This document shows positions 7,906-16,654 of a DNA stretch of 64,000 nucleotides, in pieces. Below the pieces are notes generated by a model. It saw nothing but the letters and a program-made list of their open reading frames with translations. It had not been told where the DNA came from and searched no databases. The translations under genes were made by a program, and so were the position numbers. Source of the stretch: Candidatus Eiseniibacteriota bacterium (GTDB taxonomy: Bacteria; Eisenbacteria; RBG-16-71-46; CAIMUX01). Within the stretch, counting starts at the first letter, position 1; every line of letters starts with the position of its first letter. The stretch covers positions 620,001 to 684,000 of the forward strand of contig JACKCR010000002.1 of assembly GCA_020633975.1 (NCBI GenBank). Direction: 5' to 3'.

Positions 7906-9321
7906 ATGACCTCGACGAAGGATGCGGCCCCTCCGGCCGCCGGGAAGAACGGGACGATCACGCGGACGATGTCGGAATGGGCGGCAGCCCTCGAGTACGA
8001 CGCGATCGCGGCCGACGCTGTGCACCAGGCGAAGCGGTACCTCCTCGACTCCGTCGGATGCGCGCTCGGCGGCTTCCTCCAGCACGACGCGAAGATCGCG
8101 CTCGAGGTGCTGGACGAGATCGGAGGCGACGGGCCTTGCGGGATCATCGGAACGGGGAAGCGGACCGACGCGGTGTCCGCGTCGCTCGCGAACGCGCTCA
8201 TGGTCCGGGTCATGGACTACAACGACATCTACTGGAAGCAGGATCCGTCCCATCCGACGGACATCCTTCCGGCCGCGATTGCGATGTGTGAGCGTGCGGG
8301 TACGGGAGGGAAGGAGCTCATCCTCGGGATCGTCCTGGGGCACGAGTTCGAGATGCGGCTCTGTGAAGCGGCGTTTCCGGGGATCCGGGAACGGGGTTGG
8401 CATCACGCGACTTTGACTGCGTTCGCGTCGCCGATCGTGGCGGGACGCGCCATCCGCCTTTCGGCCGAGCAGATCCAGCACGCGATCGGAATCAGCGCGA
8501 GCCGCCACGCGACCCTCGGTGCCGTCACTGCCGGCAAGCTCACCATGATGAAGAACACCGTGGACCCGATGGCGACCCAGAGTGGTGTGCTCGCCGCGCT
8601 CCTCGCGGAGAAGGGCTACACCGGTCCAGAGCATGTGATCGACGGCAAGGAAGGGCTCGTCCACTGTTTCGGCCCGTCCTGGAACCTCGAAGTGTTGGTC
8701 GACGGACTCGGAGAGAGTTGGCGGATCAACCAGTGCGGGATGAAGGCGTTCCCGACCGAGGCGCTGACCCACACTCCGATCTCTGCCGTGCTCACCCTGA
8801 TGGAAGCGCACGACCTCCATCACGAGAACGTCGAGCGGGTCCATATCCGGTCGCTTGCGCGCGCGGCGGACATTCTCGCCGACCCGAGCAAGTACGATCC
8901 GCGGAGCAAGGAGACCGCTGACCACTCACTGCCCTACGTGATCGCAGCGGCGCTTGCCGACCGGCAGGTGACGCCGGCCCAGTTCACGCAAGAGAAGATC
9001 ATGGATCCGACGATTCGGGCCCAGCTCGAGAAGGTCGTCGTGGTCGCGGATCCCGAGATCGAGAAGGTGTTCCCGGCCCTCCAGCGCGTGGTCGTCACGA
9101 TCACGACCAAGGACGGACGAGAGCTCGTCCAGCAGCTCGACTATCCGATGGGCGATCCGCGGAACCCGCTTTCGGACCAGGCGGTCGAGGAGAAGTTCGA
9201 TGCACTGGCCGGGCCTGTGCTTTCCTCGGGGCGGCGGGCGAAGGTGAAGGAGACGATCTGGAACCTCGAGAAGCTCGGGGACGTGAAGGAACTCACTGCA
9301 CTGTTGGTCCAGGACGCGTAG
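7906..9321 (+). CDS. MmgE/PrpD family protein (2-methylcitrate dehydratase or cis-aconitate decarboxylase type)
   Basis: A 471-residue member of the MmgE/PrpD family. Landmarks are LLDSVGCALGGFLQHDAK near the N terminus, MDYNDIYWKQDPSHPTDILP (about 103-122), GISASRHATLGAVTAGKLT, and DHSLPYVIAAALAD. A YPMGDPRNPLS motif stands near the C terminus. Family members dehydrate 2-methylcitrate, decarboxylate cis-aconitate or epimerise related acids; sequence alone does not choose between these. The start ATG has AGGAGA 9 bases upstream. It is followed after 52 bases by the aconitase-type gene, so the substrate is most likely a tricarboxylate handled by its neighbours. Confidence 0.85.
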   Translation: MTSTKDAAPPAAGKNGTITRTMSEWAAALEYDAIAADAVHQAKRYLLDSVGCALGGFLQHDAKIALEVLDEIGGDGPCGIIGTGKRTDAVSASLANALMVRVMDYNDIYWKQDPSHPTDILPAAIAMCERAGTGGKELILGIVLGHEFEMRLCEAAFPGIRERGWHHATLTAFASPIVAGRAIRLSAEQIQHAIGISASRHATLGAVTAGKLTMMKNTVDPMATQSGVLAALLAEKGYTGPEHVIDGKEGLVHCFGPSWNLEVLVDGLGESWRINQCGMKAFPTEALTHTPISAVLTLMEAHDLHHENVERVHIRSLARAADILADPSKYDPRSKETADHSLPYVIAAALADRQVTPAQFTQEKIMDPTIRAQLEKVVVVADPEIEKVFPALQRVVVTITTKDGRELVQQLDYPMGDPRNPLSDQAVEEKFDALAGPVLSSGRRAKVKETIWNLEKLGDVKELTALLVQDA

Positions 9322-9373
9322 GAAGCTCGGGAGCACGGCTCGCAAGGCGGGCTGGAAGCGCAAGGAGATCGAC

Positions 9374-11362
9374 ATGGGTCAGACAGTCGTCGAGAAGATC
9401 GTCGAGACGCACCTCGCCGACGGGCCGCCTGCCCGCCCGATCCGGGCCGGGGACTTCGTCGTCCTGCGTCCGGATCACGTCATGACGCACGACAACACGT
9501 CCGCGGTCATGAAGAAGTTCGAGTCCATCGGGGCGACGCGCATCTTCGATCCGAAGCAGCCTGTGTTTGCGCTGGATCACGACATCCAGAACGAGACGGA
9601 GGCGAACCTCGCCAAGTACCGATCGATCGAAGCGTTCGCGCGCGAGCACGGGATCGCGTTCCACCCCGCGGGGCGTGGCATCGGGCATCAGGTGATGATC
9701 GAGGAAGGGTACGTTCTTCCGGGGACGCTCGTCGTCGCCTCGGACTCTCACTCGAACATGTATGGCGGGATCGGAGCGCTCGGCACTCCGGTCGTCCGGA
9801 CGGACGCGGCGGCGATCTGGGCGCTCGGTGAGTTCTGGTGGCAGGTGCCAGAGACGGTCGAAGTGCGGCTCGAGGGGGCGCTGCCTCAGGGCGTCAGCGG
9901 GAAGGACGTGATCCTCACCCTCTGCGCACTCTATAGAAGTGGGGAAGTGCTGAACGCTGCGGTCGAGTTCACCGGGCCGGGAGTAGCGAGCCTCACGATC
10001 GAGGAGCGACTCACGATCGCGAACATGTCGACCGAATGGGGTGCGCTCACAGGTTGGTTCCCGGCCGACGAGAAGACCTACGAGTACCTCGAGTCGATCA
10101 ACATGGACGACGTTCCCCTGCCGGCGGCCGTGATGCCGGATTCCGACGCGAAGTACAGCGCACGGATCCGTCTCGACCTCGCCACGGTGACGCCGACCGT
10201 GCTCGGACCGGACAACGTCCAGACCAAGACCCCGCTCGCAGAGCTCGAGGCGAAGCGCGTCGCCATCCAGAAAGCGTATCTCCTCTCCTGCGTGAACTCG
10301 CGTCTCAGCGATCTCGAGTCGGCGGCGGCTGTTCTCGCGGGGAAGCGGGTCGCGCCTGGAGTCGAGTTCTATGTTGCCGCGGCTTCGGACCTCGTCCAAC
10401 GCGACGCGATCCAGAGAGGCACATGGCAGGTCCTGCTCGATGCGGGCGCGAAGGTTCTTCCTCCGGGATGCGGTCCGTGCATCGGGCTCGGAGTCGGCCT
10501 CCTCGAAGCGGGAGAGGTCGGGATCTCCGCGACGAACCGGAACTTCAAGGGACGGATGGGTTCGCGTGACGCGCAGTGCTATCTCGCGAGTCCCGCGGTC
10601 GTCGCGTCGTCTGCCATCGCCGGGTACATCCGCGCTCCACAGGATTGGCCGAAGACCGATGCGGATAGCCAGATCCAGTTCTGTTCGGAAGGGGCGAGCG
10701 GAGCCAAGGCGGATGGGGGGAAGGGGGAAGGCCGGCACGGAGAGGGCGCGAACACGGCCGGAAGCGGGACTGAAGCGGCCGAGTCTGTCGAGATCCTGAC
10801 CGGATTCCCCGAGCGTCTCAAAGGACGCCTCGTCTTCGTTCCTCAGGACAACCTCAATACCGATGGGATCTACGGCAAGGACTACACCTACCGCGAGGAC
10901 ATGACGCCCGAGATGATGGCCGCGGTCGTCATGGAGAACTACGATCCGGAGTTCGCCCCCAAGACCCAGTGCGGAGACATCCTCGTCGGTGGGTTCAACT
11001 TCGGCACCGGATCGAGCCGTGAACAAGCGGCAACGGCGCTTCGGGCCAAGGGGATTCCGACCGTGGTGGCAGGGAGCTTCTCCCAGACCTTCCTCCGCAA
11101 CGCGTTCAACAACGGATTCCCCTGCATCGCCTCTCCGTCCCTCGTTCGGCGGCTCTTGGAGCTCCGGAAGAGTTCGGGAGACACGGCCCGCACCGTGATC
11201 TACACCGACGACATCGAGATCGATTTCACGAAAGGGTCGATCGAATGGCGGGGCGAGACATTCGCCTTCCCGCCTCTCGGTCGAGTCCCCCAGGCGCGGG
11301 TCGTGGCCGGCGGTGAGGAGAACCTCATCCGGGAACGGCTCGGTCTCGCACACATGGTCTAG
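9374..11362 (+). CDS. homoaconitase/aconitase-type hydro-lyase, large and small subunits fused
   Basis: A 662-residue iron-sulfur hydro-lyase with the LeuC-like large domain and LeuD-like swivel domain in one chain. The order and signatures resemble fungal homoaconitase Lys4: PDHVMTHDNTSAVMKKFESI, HPAGRGIGHQVMIEEGY, ASDSHSNMYGGIGALGTPVV and TIANMSTEWGALTGWFP. Cluster ligands appear in CVNSRLSDL and CGPCIGLG. A Gly/Ala/Lys-rich linker (about residues 440-470) joins the halves. The swivel part has GGFNFGTGSSREQAATALR. Expected reaction: reversible hydration and isomerisation of a citrate-like acid. Whether the substrate is cis-aconitate, homoaconitate or a methyl derivative is not decided by sequence. 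The ribosome site AAGGAG lies just upstream. Confidence 0.88.
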   Translation: MGQTVVEKIVETHLADGPPARPIRAGDFVVLRPDHVMTHDNTSAVMKKFESIGATRIFDPKQPVFALDHDIQNETEANLAKYRSIEAFAREHGIAFHPAGRGIGHQVMIEEGYVLPGTLVVASDSHSNMYGGIGALGTPVVRTDAAAIWALGEFWWQVPETVEVRLEGALPQGVSGKDVILTLCALYRSGEVLNAAVEFTGPGVASLTIEERLTIANMSTEWGALTGWFPADEKTYEYLESINMDDVPLPAAVMPDSDAKYSARIRLDLATVTPTVLGPDNVQTKTPLAELEAKRVAIQKAYLLSCVNSRLSDLESAAAVLAGKRVAPGVEFYVAAASDLVQRDAIQRGTWQVLLDAGAKVLPPGCGPCIGLGVGLLEAGEVGISATNRNFKGRMGSRDAQCYLASPAVVASSAIAGYIRAPQDWPKTDADSQIQFCSEGASGAKADGGKGEGRHGEGANTAGSGTEAAESVEILTGFPERLKGRLVFVPQDNLNTDGIYGKDYTYREDMTPEMMAAVVMENYDPEFAPKTQCGDILVGGFNFGTGSSREQAATALRAKGIPTVVAGSFSQTFLRNAFNNGFPCIASPSLVRRLLELRKSSGDTARTVIYTDDIEIDFTKGSIEWRGETFAFPPLGRVPQARVVAGGEENLIRERLGLAHMV

Positions 11363-11365
11363 AGG

Positions 11366-11435
11366 ACACGTTCCAGCAGATACGGACCAGCAGATACGGA
11401 CCAGCGGACACGTTCTAGCAGACACGGTCTAGCAG
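11366..11435 (+). repeat. five tandem 14-bp repeats between hydro-lyase and dehydrogenase genes
   Basis: Five head-to-tail 14-bp units fill the gap between the two genes: ACACGTTCCAGCAG, ATACGGACCAGCAG, ATACGGACCAGCGG, ACACGTTCTAGCAG and ACACGGTCTAGCAG. They start at 11366, 11380, 11394, 11408 and 11422. The ribosome site of the next gene follows immediately. Copy number here would change the intergenic distance in an otherwise tight operon. Confidence 0.9.
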
Positions 11436-11450
11436 AGGAGCAGCATTCAA

Positions 11451-12635
11451 ATGGCGAACTACAAGGTCGTGAGCATGCCGGGCGACGGGATCGGGAAGGT
11501 CGTCCTTCCGGAGGCGATCCGCGTGCTCGACGCGGTCGGTTTCGATGCGGACTATATCCATGCGGACATCGGCTGGGAGTTCTGGTGCACGGAGGGGAAC
11601 GCGCTTCCCGAGCGGACGGTGGACCTCCTCGCCGAGCACAAGCTCGGTCTCTTCGGGGCGATCACCTCCAAGCCGAAGGCGAAAGCCACGGCGGAACTGG
11701 ACCCGTCCCTGAGAGACAAGGGGCATGTCTACTTCAGCCCGATCGTGGGGATGCGGCAGCGGTTCCAGCTCGACGTCTGTCTTCGTCCTTGCCGCTCCTT
11801 CCCGGGCAATCCACTCAACTTCATCCGCCGGACCGTGGACGGCGGATTCGAGGAGCCGAAGGTCGACGCGGTGATCTTCCGTCAGAACACCGAAGGGCTC
11901 TATTGCGGGATCGAGTGGACGAACCCGCCCGCGGGAGTCCGGGATGGGCTCGCCCTCCATCCCAAGTACAAGGCGTTTGCCGACGTCCCACCCGAAGAAC
12001 TCGCGATGTCGGTCCGTCTCTTCACGCGGAAGGCTTGCGAGCGGATCCTCCGGGCGTCGTTCGCCTATGCGAAGAAACACGGGTATCCGGGTGTCACGGT
12101 CTGTGAGAAGCCGAACGTGCTACGCGAAACGTCGGGGATGATGGAGACGGTCGCGGCCGAGGTGCAGAAGGACTATCCGGAGCTGAAGCTCTGGTCGACG
12201 AACATCGACGCCCAGATGATGTGGCTGACGAAGAATCCCGAGGACTACGGCGTTCTCGTAGCAGGAAACCTCTTCGGGGACATCATCTCGGATGCATTCG
12301 CCGGTCTCGTCGGCGGACTCGGGTTCGCCTGTTCCGGCAATATCGGAGACGACGTCGCGGTGTTCGAACCGACGCATGGATCCGCGCCCAAGTACGAGCA
12401 GCTCGATCCGCCGATCGTCAACCCGATCGCAATGATCCTCTCCGGCGCGATGCTCCTCGACCATGTCGACGAGGGCGCAAAGGCGGACCGGATCCGTGGA
12501 GCGGTCGCGGCCGTCGTCGCCGAAGGGAAGGTTCGTACCTACGACATGCTGAAGCTCCCGGGAGGGCCGGAGGTGTTCCAGCGGGGGGCTGCGTCTACGC
12601 GTGAACTGACGGACGCGATCCTGGCGAACCTGTAG
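11451..12635 (+). CDS. isocitrate/isopropylmalate dehydrogenase family enzyme
   Basis: A 394-residue member of the beta-decarboxylating dehydrogenase family, which oxidises a 2-hydroxyacid with NAD(P) and releases CO2. Visible motifs are the N-terminal MPGDGIGKVVLPEAIRVLD, LRPCRSFPGNP (substrate-binding arginines), VIFRQNTEGLYCGIEW, and the metal-binding NLFGDIISDAFAGLVGG. A cofactor-site FEPTHGSAPKY stands near the C terminus. Neighbouring aconitase-type and citrate lyase genes suggest it works on isocitrate or a homologue, in either direction. AGAGGAG precedes the ATG. The coenzyme preference is not assigned from sequence. Confidence 0.88.
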   Translation: MANYKVVSMPGDGIGKVVLPEAIRVLDAVGFDADYIHADIGWEFWCTEGNALPERTVDLLAEHKLGLFGAITSKPKAKATAELDPSLRDKGHVYFSPIVGMRQRFQLDVCLRPCRSFPGNPLNFIRRTVDGGFEEPKVDAVIFRQNTEGLYCGIEWTNPPAGVRDGLALHPKYKAFADVPPEELAMSVRLFTRKACERILRASFAYAKKHGYPGVTVCEKPNVLRETSGMMETVAAEVQKDYPELKLWSTNIDAQMMWLTKNPEDYGVLVAGNLFGDIISDAFAGLVGGLGFACSGNIGDDVAVFEPTHGSAPKYEQLDPPIVNPIAMILSGAMLLDHVDEGAKADRIRGAVAAVVAEGKVRTYDMLKLPGGPEVFQRGAASTRELTDAILANL

Positions 12636-12682
12636 GCAAGGCGAGGAGCGCAGCGGCGCAGCCTCGATGGACGGAGGTCGGA

Positions 12683-14044
12683 ATGAGTCAGACCACGGAG
12701 ACTGCGGGACGTCTCCACGAAGCGGGCCGGAAGGGGAAGGACGTGCGCTCGGATCTCTCCGTGTCGTTCGAAACCCAAGGCGGCGACGCGGACGGTCCGG
12801 AAATCGTCCTCCGTTCGCGGGTCGAACCGTACTACGGAAATGCGATCCGTCAGCAGGTTCGTGACGTGCTCGGCGCGTTCGGTGTGACGGGCGGACGTAT
12901 GGAGATCGACGACGCCGGCGCCGTCCCGTTCGTGATCGAGGCCCGGATCGAAGCCGCGCTGCGCTCGGCCTTTCCGGAGCGTTTGGGTGGCGCGACCTCC
13001 ACCTCGGCGGCCGCAGGCGCCGTCGAGACCGCACTTCGCCTCGTGCCACGCTGGAACGCGGAGAGCGCCCTGGCGTCACCGCGCTCGGCCCGCGTTCGTC
13101 TTCGTCGTTCCCGCCTCTACGTCCCCGGGTCCGAGCCGAAGTACATGCTCAACGCCGGCCTCCACCGGGCGGACGGGATCATCCTGGACCTCGAGGACTC
13201 CGTCCATCCAGCCGAGAAGGACGCGGCGCGTCTCCTCGTGCGGAATGCGCTTCTCGCTCTGGACTTCCTCAGCGCGGAGACGATGGTCCGGATCAACCAG
13301 CTTCCGCTCGGACTCGCGGACCTCGAGGCGATCGTCCCGGCGCTACCGGAACTCATCCTGATCCCGAAGGTCGAACATGCCGAGCAGGTGCAGGAGGTCG
13401 ATGCCGCGATCTCGAGGATCCTCGCGGAACGTGGAGTCACCGAGTCGATCTGGCTCATGCCGATTCTCGAGTCCGCGCTCGGAATCGAGAACGCCTTCGC
13501 AATCGCCTCCGCCTCACCGCGCGTGGCCGCGCTCACGATCGGGCTGGAGGACTACACCGCGGATCTAGGAGTGGTGAAGACTCCGACGGGGGAGGAGTCC
13601 CTCTTCGCCCGCTATCGCGTCGTCAACGCCGCGAAGGCTGCCGGTGTTCAGGCGATCGACTCGGTCTACGGGGACATCGAAGACCTGGCCGGGCTCGAGG
13701 CGTGGGCCCTGCGCTCTCGCGGCATGGGCTTCGAGGGGATGGGGTGTGTCCATCCGCGACAGATCCCCGTGATCCATCGCGGATTCGCTCCGACACGAGG
13801 GGAGATCGAGAAGGCCCTTCGGATCGTTGCTGCATTCGAAGACGCGAAGGCACGCGGTCTCGGCGTCGTCAGTCTCGGTTCCAAGATGATCGACGCACCG
13901 GTCGTGAACCGCGCCGTCCGCTTGGTCGCCCAGGCACGCGCGATGGGGTTGATCGACTCCGGCGGAGCGTCGGATGCACCCGGAGCGGTTGCGGCGGCGC
14001 GTGCAGGTACGAACGGCTCCAACGGTGGGGAGGTGACCCGATGA
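12683..14044 (+). CDS. citrate lyase acyl-carrier (gamma) and beta subunits fused
   Basis: A 453-residue fusion. Residues about 10-100 match CitD, the citrate lyase acyl carrier: YYGNAIRQQVRDVLGAFGVT and EIDDAGAVPFVIEARIEAAL. After a linker, residues about 145-440 match CitE, the citryl-ACP lyase: SRLYVPGSEPKYMLNAGLHR, DGIILDLEDSVHPAEKDAAR and LMPILESALGIENA. In CitD the prosthetic group sits on the first Ser of an SSD motif. Here the aligned motif is R22-S23-D24, so only the second Ser is retained. Together with the overlapping citF this supplies all lyase subunits; the citC, citG and citX accessory genes are not in the window. Confidence 0.88.
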   Translation: MSQTTETAGRLHEAGRKGKDVRSDLSVSFETQGGDADGPEIVLRSRVEPYYGNAIRQQVRDVLGAFGVTGGRMEIDDAGAVPFVIEARIEAALRSAFPERLGGATSTSAAAGAVETALRLVPRWNAESALASPRSARVRLRRSRLYVPGSEPKYMLNAGLHRADGIILDLEDSVHPAEKDAARLLVRNALLALDFLSAETMVRINQLPLGLADLEAIVPALPELILIPKVEHAEQVQEVDAAISRILAERGVTESIWLMPILESALGIENAFAIASASPRVAALTIGLEDYTADLGVVKTPTGEESLFARYRVVNAAKAAGVQAIDSVYGDIEDLAGLEAWALRSRGMGFEGMGCVHPRQIPVIHRGFAPTRGEIEKALRIVAAFEDAKARGLGVVSLGSKMIDAPVVNRAVRLVAQARAMGLIDSGGASDAPGAVAAARAGTNGSNGGEVTR

Positions 14045-15627
14045 CGACGATGCAGACTTCCCCCAAGGTGTCGAGCGAGCTCGTTCGGAACGCCGCCGGT
14101 CGGATGGTCCCGACGGAAGTGAACGGGCGTCCGCAGACTCCGTTCCTCGGTGTGGGCGCGTACGAACCCGACGGCGACAAGGCCGCGCCACCGATCCGTC
14201 GCTGTGCGGACTATCCGACGAACGGAGACAAGCGCGTCGCCGACCTCCGCACGGCGCTCGAGAAGTGCGGTCTCCGGGACGGCATGGTGATCTCGAACCA
14301 CCATCATCTCCGGAACGGCGATCGTGTCGCTCTCGAGGTTCTCAAGGCGGCGGACTCCCTCGGCGTGAAGGACCTGATGTGGTTCCCGAGTGCCGCGTTC
14401 CCGTGCCAGGCGGAAGTGATCGACCTGATGGAGAAGCGCGTCGTCCATCACATCGAAGGATCGATGAACGGTCCCCTCGGGGACTACTGCTCGCAGGGCA
14501 AGATGCGCGGCATGGGAGTGCTCAGGTCCCATGGAGGGCGCTGGCAGGCGATCCAGGACGGCGAAGTGCAGATCGACATCGCGATCATCGCCGCGCCCAC
14601 GGCGGACGCCTTCGGCAACTGCAACGGGAGCCACGGACCGACCGCGTGCGGATCGCTCGGATTCGCGCTCGCGGACTCGATGTACGCCAAACACGTGATC
14701 GTCGTGACGGACAACCTCGTGCCGTTCCCGTGTCTTCCGTGGCAGATCCAGGGGAACAACGTCGACTACGTCGTCGAAGTGGATTCGATCGGGGACCCGT
14801 CGCAGATCGTCTCGGGCACCACGGAGATCACGAAGAGCCCGGACCGTCTCCTCATCGCGGACTACGTCGCCCAGTTCGTCCGCGACGCGGGAATCCTCCG
14901 CGACGGGTTCTCATTCCAAGCTGGAGCGGGCGGGGTCGCTCTCGCGTTCGTCGGCAAGATCCGCCAGATCATGGAAGAGACCGGTGTGAAGGCATCGTTC
15001 GTGCGAGGTGGCTCGACCAAGCAGCTCGTCCAGCTCCTCCAAGACGGGTACACCAGCGCCATCCTGGACGGACAGACCTTCGATCTCGATGCAGTCCGGT
15101 CGATCGCGAGCGATCCCCGCCACGTGCCGACCTCGCCGTTCACGTCGTACAACTACCACGGCAAAGGAAACTTCGCATCCATGGTGGACGTGGTCGTGCT
15201 CGGCGCGACGGAAGTCGACCGGAACTTCAACGCGAACGTCAACACGCACTCGGACGGACGTCTTCTCCACGGGATCGGCGGATGGCAGAACTGCCTCTTC
15301 GCCGGCTGCACCATCCTGGCCGTGCCGTCGTTCCGCGACCGACTCCCGGTGATCGTGGACGAAGTCACGACGTACACGGGACCCGGAGAGCTGATCGACG
15401 TCATCGCGACGGAACGAGGTCTCGCAATCAACCCGCGTCGCCAGGACCTGCTCGATGCGGTGAAGGGGAGTGACCTGCCGATCCGGCCGATCGAAGAGAT
15501 CCAAGCGGAAGTCGAGCAGCTGTGTGGAGGGAAGCCCGAGCGTCCCCGTCTCTCGGACGAGCCGGTTGCCGTGATCAAGTGGGTCGACGGCACCGTGATC
15601 GACACGGTGTGGAAGGTGGAGTCGTAG
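14041..15627 (+). CDS. citF: citrate lyase alpha subunit (citrate:acetyl-ACP transferase)
   Basis: A 528-residue CitF homologue, the subunit that exchanges acetyl for citryl on the acyl carrier before cleavage to oxaloacetate. Family signatures follow along its length: ISNHHHLRNGDRVALEVLKA, IRSHGG-like LRSHGGRWQAIQDG, DIAIIAAPTADAFGNCNGSH, CGSLGFALADSMYAKHVIVV, FSFQAGAGGVALAF and DRNFNANVNTHSDG. The ATG overlaps the stop of the CitD-CitE gene as ATGA and has GGGGAGG upstream, so the subunits are translationally coupled. It is the last gene of the cluster; a convergent methyltransferase gene ends 10 bases further on. Confidence 0.92.
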   Translation: MTTMQTSPKVSSELVRNAAGRMVPTEVNGRPQTPFLGVGAYEPDGDKAAPPIRRCADYPTNGDKRVADLRTALEKCGLRDGMVISNHHHLRNGDRVALEVLKAADSLGVKDLMWFPSAAFPCQAEVIDLMEKRVVHHIEGSMNGPLGDYCSQGKMRGMGVLRSHGGRWQAIQDGEVQIDIAIIAAPTADAFGNCNGSHGPTACGSLGFALADSMYAKHVIVVTDNLVPFPCLPWQIQGNNVDYVVEVDSIGDPSQIVSGTTEITKSPDRLLIADYVAQFVRDAGILRDGFSFQAGAGGVALAFVGKIRQIMEETGVKASFVRGGSTKQLVQLLQDGYTSAILDGQTFDLDAVRSIASDPRHVPTSPFTSYNYHGKGNFASMVDVVVLGATEVDRNFNANVNTHSDGRLLHGIGGWQNCLFAGCTILAVPSFRDRLPVIVDEVTTYTGPGELIDVIATERGLAINPRRQDLLDAVKGSDLPIRPIEEIQAEVEQLCGGKPERPRLSDEPVAVIKWVDGTVIDTVWKVES

Positions 15628-15636
15628 GCCTGGTTC

Positions 15637-16515
15637 CTACGCCTTCTTCGCTACGAGCACGACGTCCTGGCTCCGACCCGGTTCGTGCGGGGCGCCGTCG
15701 AGCCCGCCGTACTGGTCTACGCTCACAAATCCATGCGCACGCAGTCGTGAGGTCATCTCGTCGGCCGTCCAGCCACGATGCCGGATCCGATGTCCGCTCT
15801 TCAGCTGCAGCGAGGTCTCGCCGTCCGCCGGAAGCTCCAGTGTGGTGGGGAGGAAGTGGACGAACCTGGGATCCGGGTCCGGGGCGTAGACGCGGATGAA
15901 GACGATCTCGCTGCCGTCTGTCCCCGGCCGAACGGCGACGGGAAGCGCCCGCTTCGTTCCGGCCAGGATCGGCGCGTAGTCGATCCACTGGACGAGGAAC
16001 ACGCCTCCCGGAAGAAGCCCATTCGAGAGTGCGGCCAGAAGCTGGTCCATCTGTGCATCGTCGAGGCTCGGGAGTGCGTTGCCCAGACAGAGCGCGGCGC
16101 CAAACCGAGCATCTGTGAGGTTCGCGAGCTCTTCCATCGGGCCGACCTCGAAGGCGATCGTGGGGTGATGCGTGCGCGCGTCCTCGATCTGCGCGGGGGA
16201 GCGATCGATGCCGAGCGCGCGCCATCCTTCGTACGCGAAGCGAGCGACATGCTCTCCTGGACCGCAGCCGAGATCGACGACGCTTCGCTCCGGAGCAGAC
16301 GCGAGCTGTTGCGTGAGAAACGGCCACTCCCGTTCGAGTCGATTCGACCATGCGATCAGTCCACGGTAGCGGATGTCACCGTAGGCGTCGGTGGATGGCG
16401 CGGGCGAACCGTCAGGCGGCGCACTCGGTGTCGTGTCCGGCGAGGGATTGGATGTCGGGCCGGTGCCACGAAGCGGGTCGGGAGAGGAGCCGTGTCTCGA
16501 TGTGGAATCTTCCAT
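15637..16515 (-). CDS. class I SAM-dependent methyltransferase
   Basis: A protein of about 292 residues. The first 50 residues are Ser/Pro/Thr-rich and look disordered. A Rossmann-type methyltransferase domain follows: SAM motif I VVDLGCGPGEHVARFAYEG, then GIDRSPAQIEDARTHHP, and LCLGNALPSLDDAQMDQLL. A final VLVAKKA closes the protein. Class and fold are clear; the substrate is unknown. The start is uncertain: ATGs at 16515 and 16542 are both in frame and neither has a convincing ribosome site. It is divergent from the C25 peptidase homologue, with about 140 bases between the starts. Confidence 0.75.
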   Translation of the reverse strand: MEDSTSRHGSSPDPLRGTGPTSNPSPDTTPSAPPDGSPAPSTDAYGDIRYRGLIAWSNRLEREWPFLTQQLASAPERSVVDLGCGPGEHVARFAYEGWRALGIDRSPAQIEDARTHHPTIAFEVGPMEELANLTDARFGAALCLGNALPSLDDAQMDQLLAALSNGLLPGGVFLVQWIDYAPILAGTKRALPVAVRPGTDGSEIVFIRVYAPDPDPRFVHFLPTTLELPADGETSLQLKSGHRIRHRGWTADEMTSRLRAHGFVSVDQYGGLDGAPHEPGRSQDVVLVAKKA

Positions 16516-16654
16516 GAGGAAGAGACTAGGCGAACAGCCCATGTGGGAGGAGTGCGAATCTCGAAGGAGGCTGATTCTCCGATTCACTGTGATCGACGAC
16601 TCACTCGATCGTGTACACTCGCTCGTGGCCAAAGGTCTCCACGGAGGTTCTTCC

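Noticed and set aside
9293-11425. A 710-residue open frame antisense to the homoaconitase-type gene
   Set aside because: It is a long shadow produced by GC-rich codon structure. Composition is Arg/Asp/Pro-rich with no domain, while the plus-strand frame has full family signatures.
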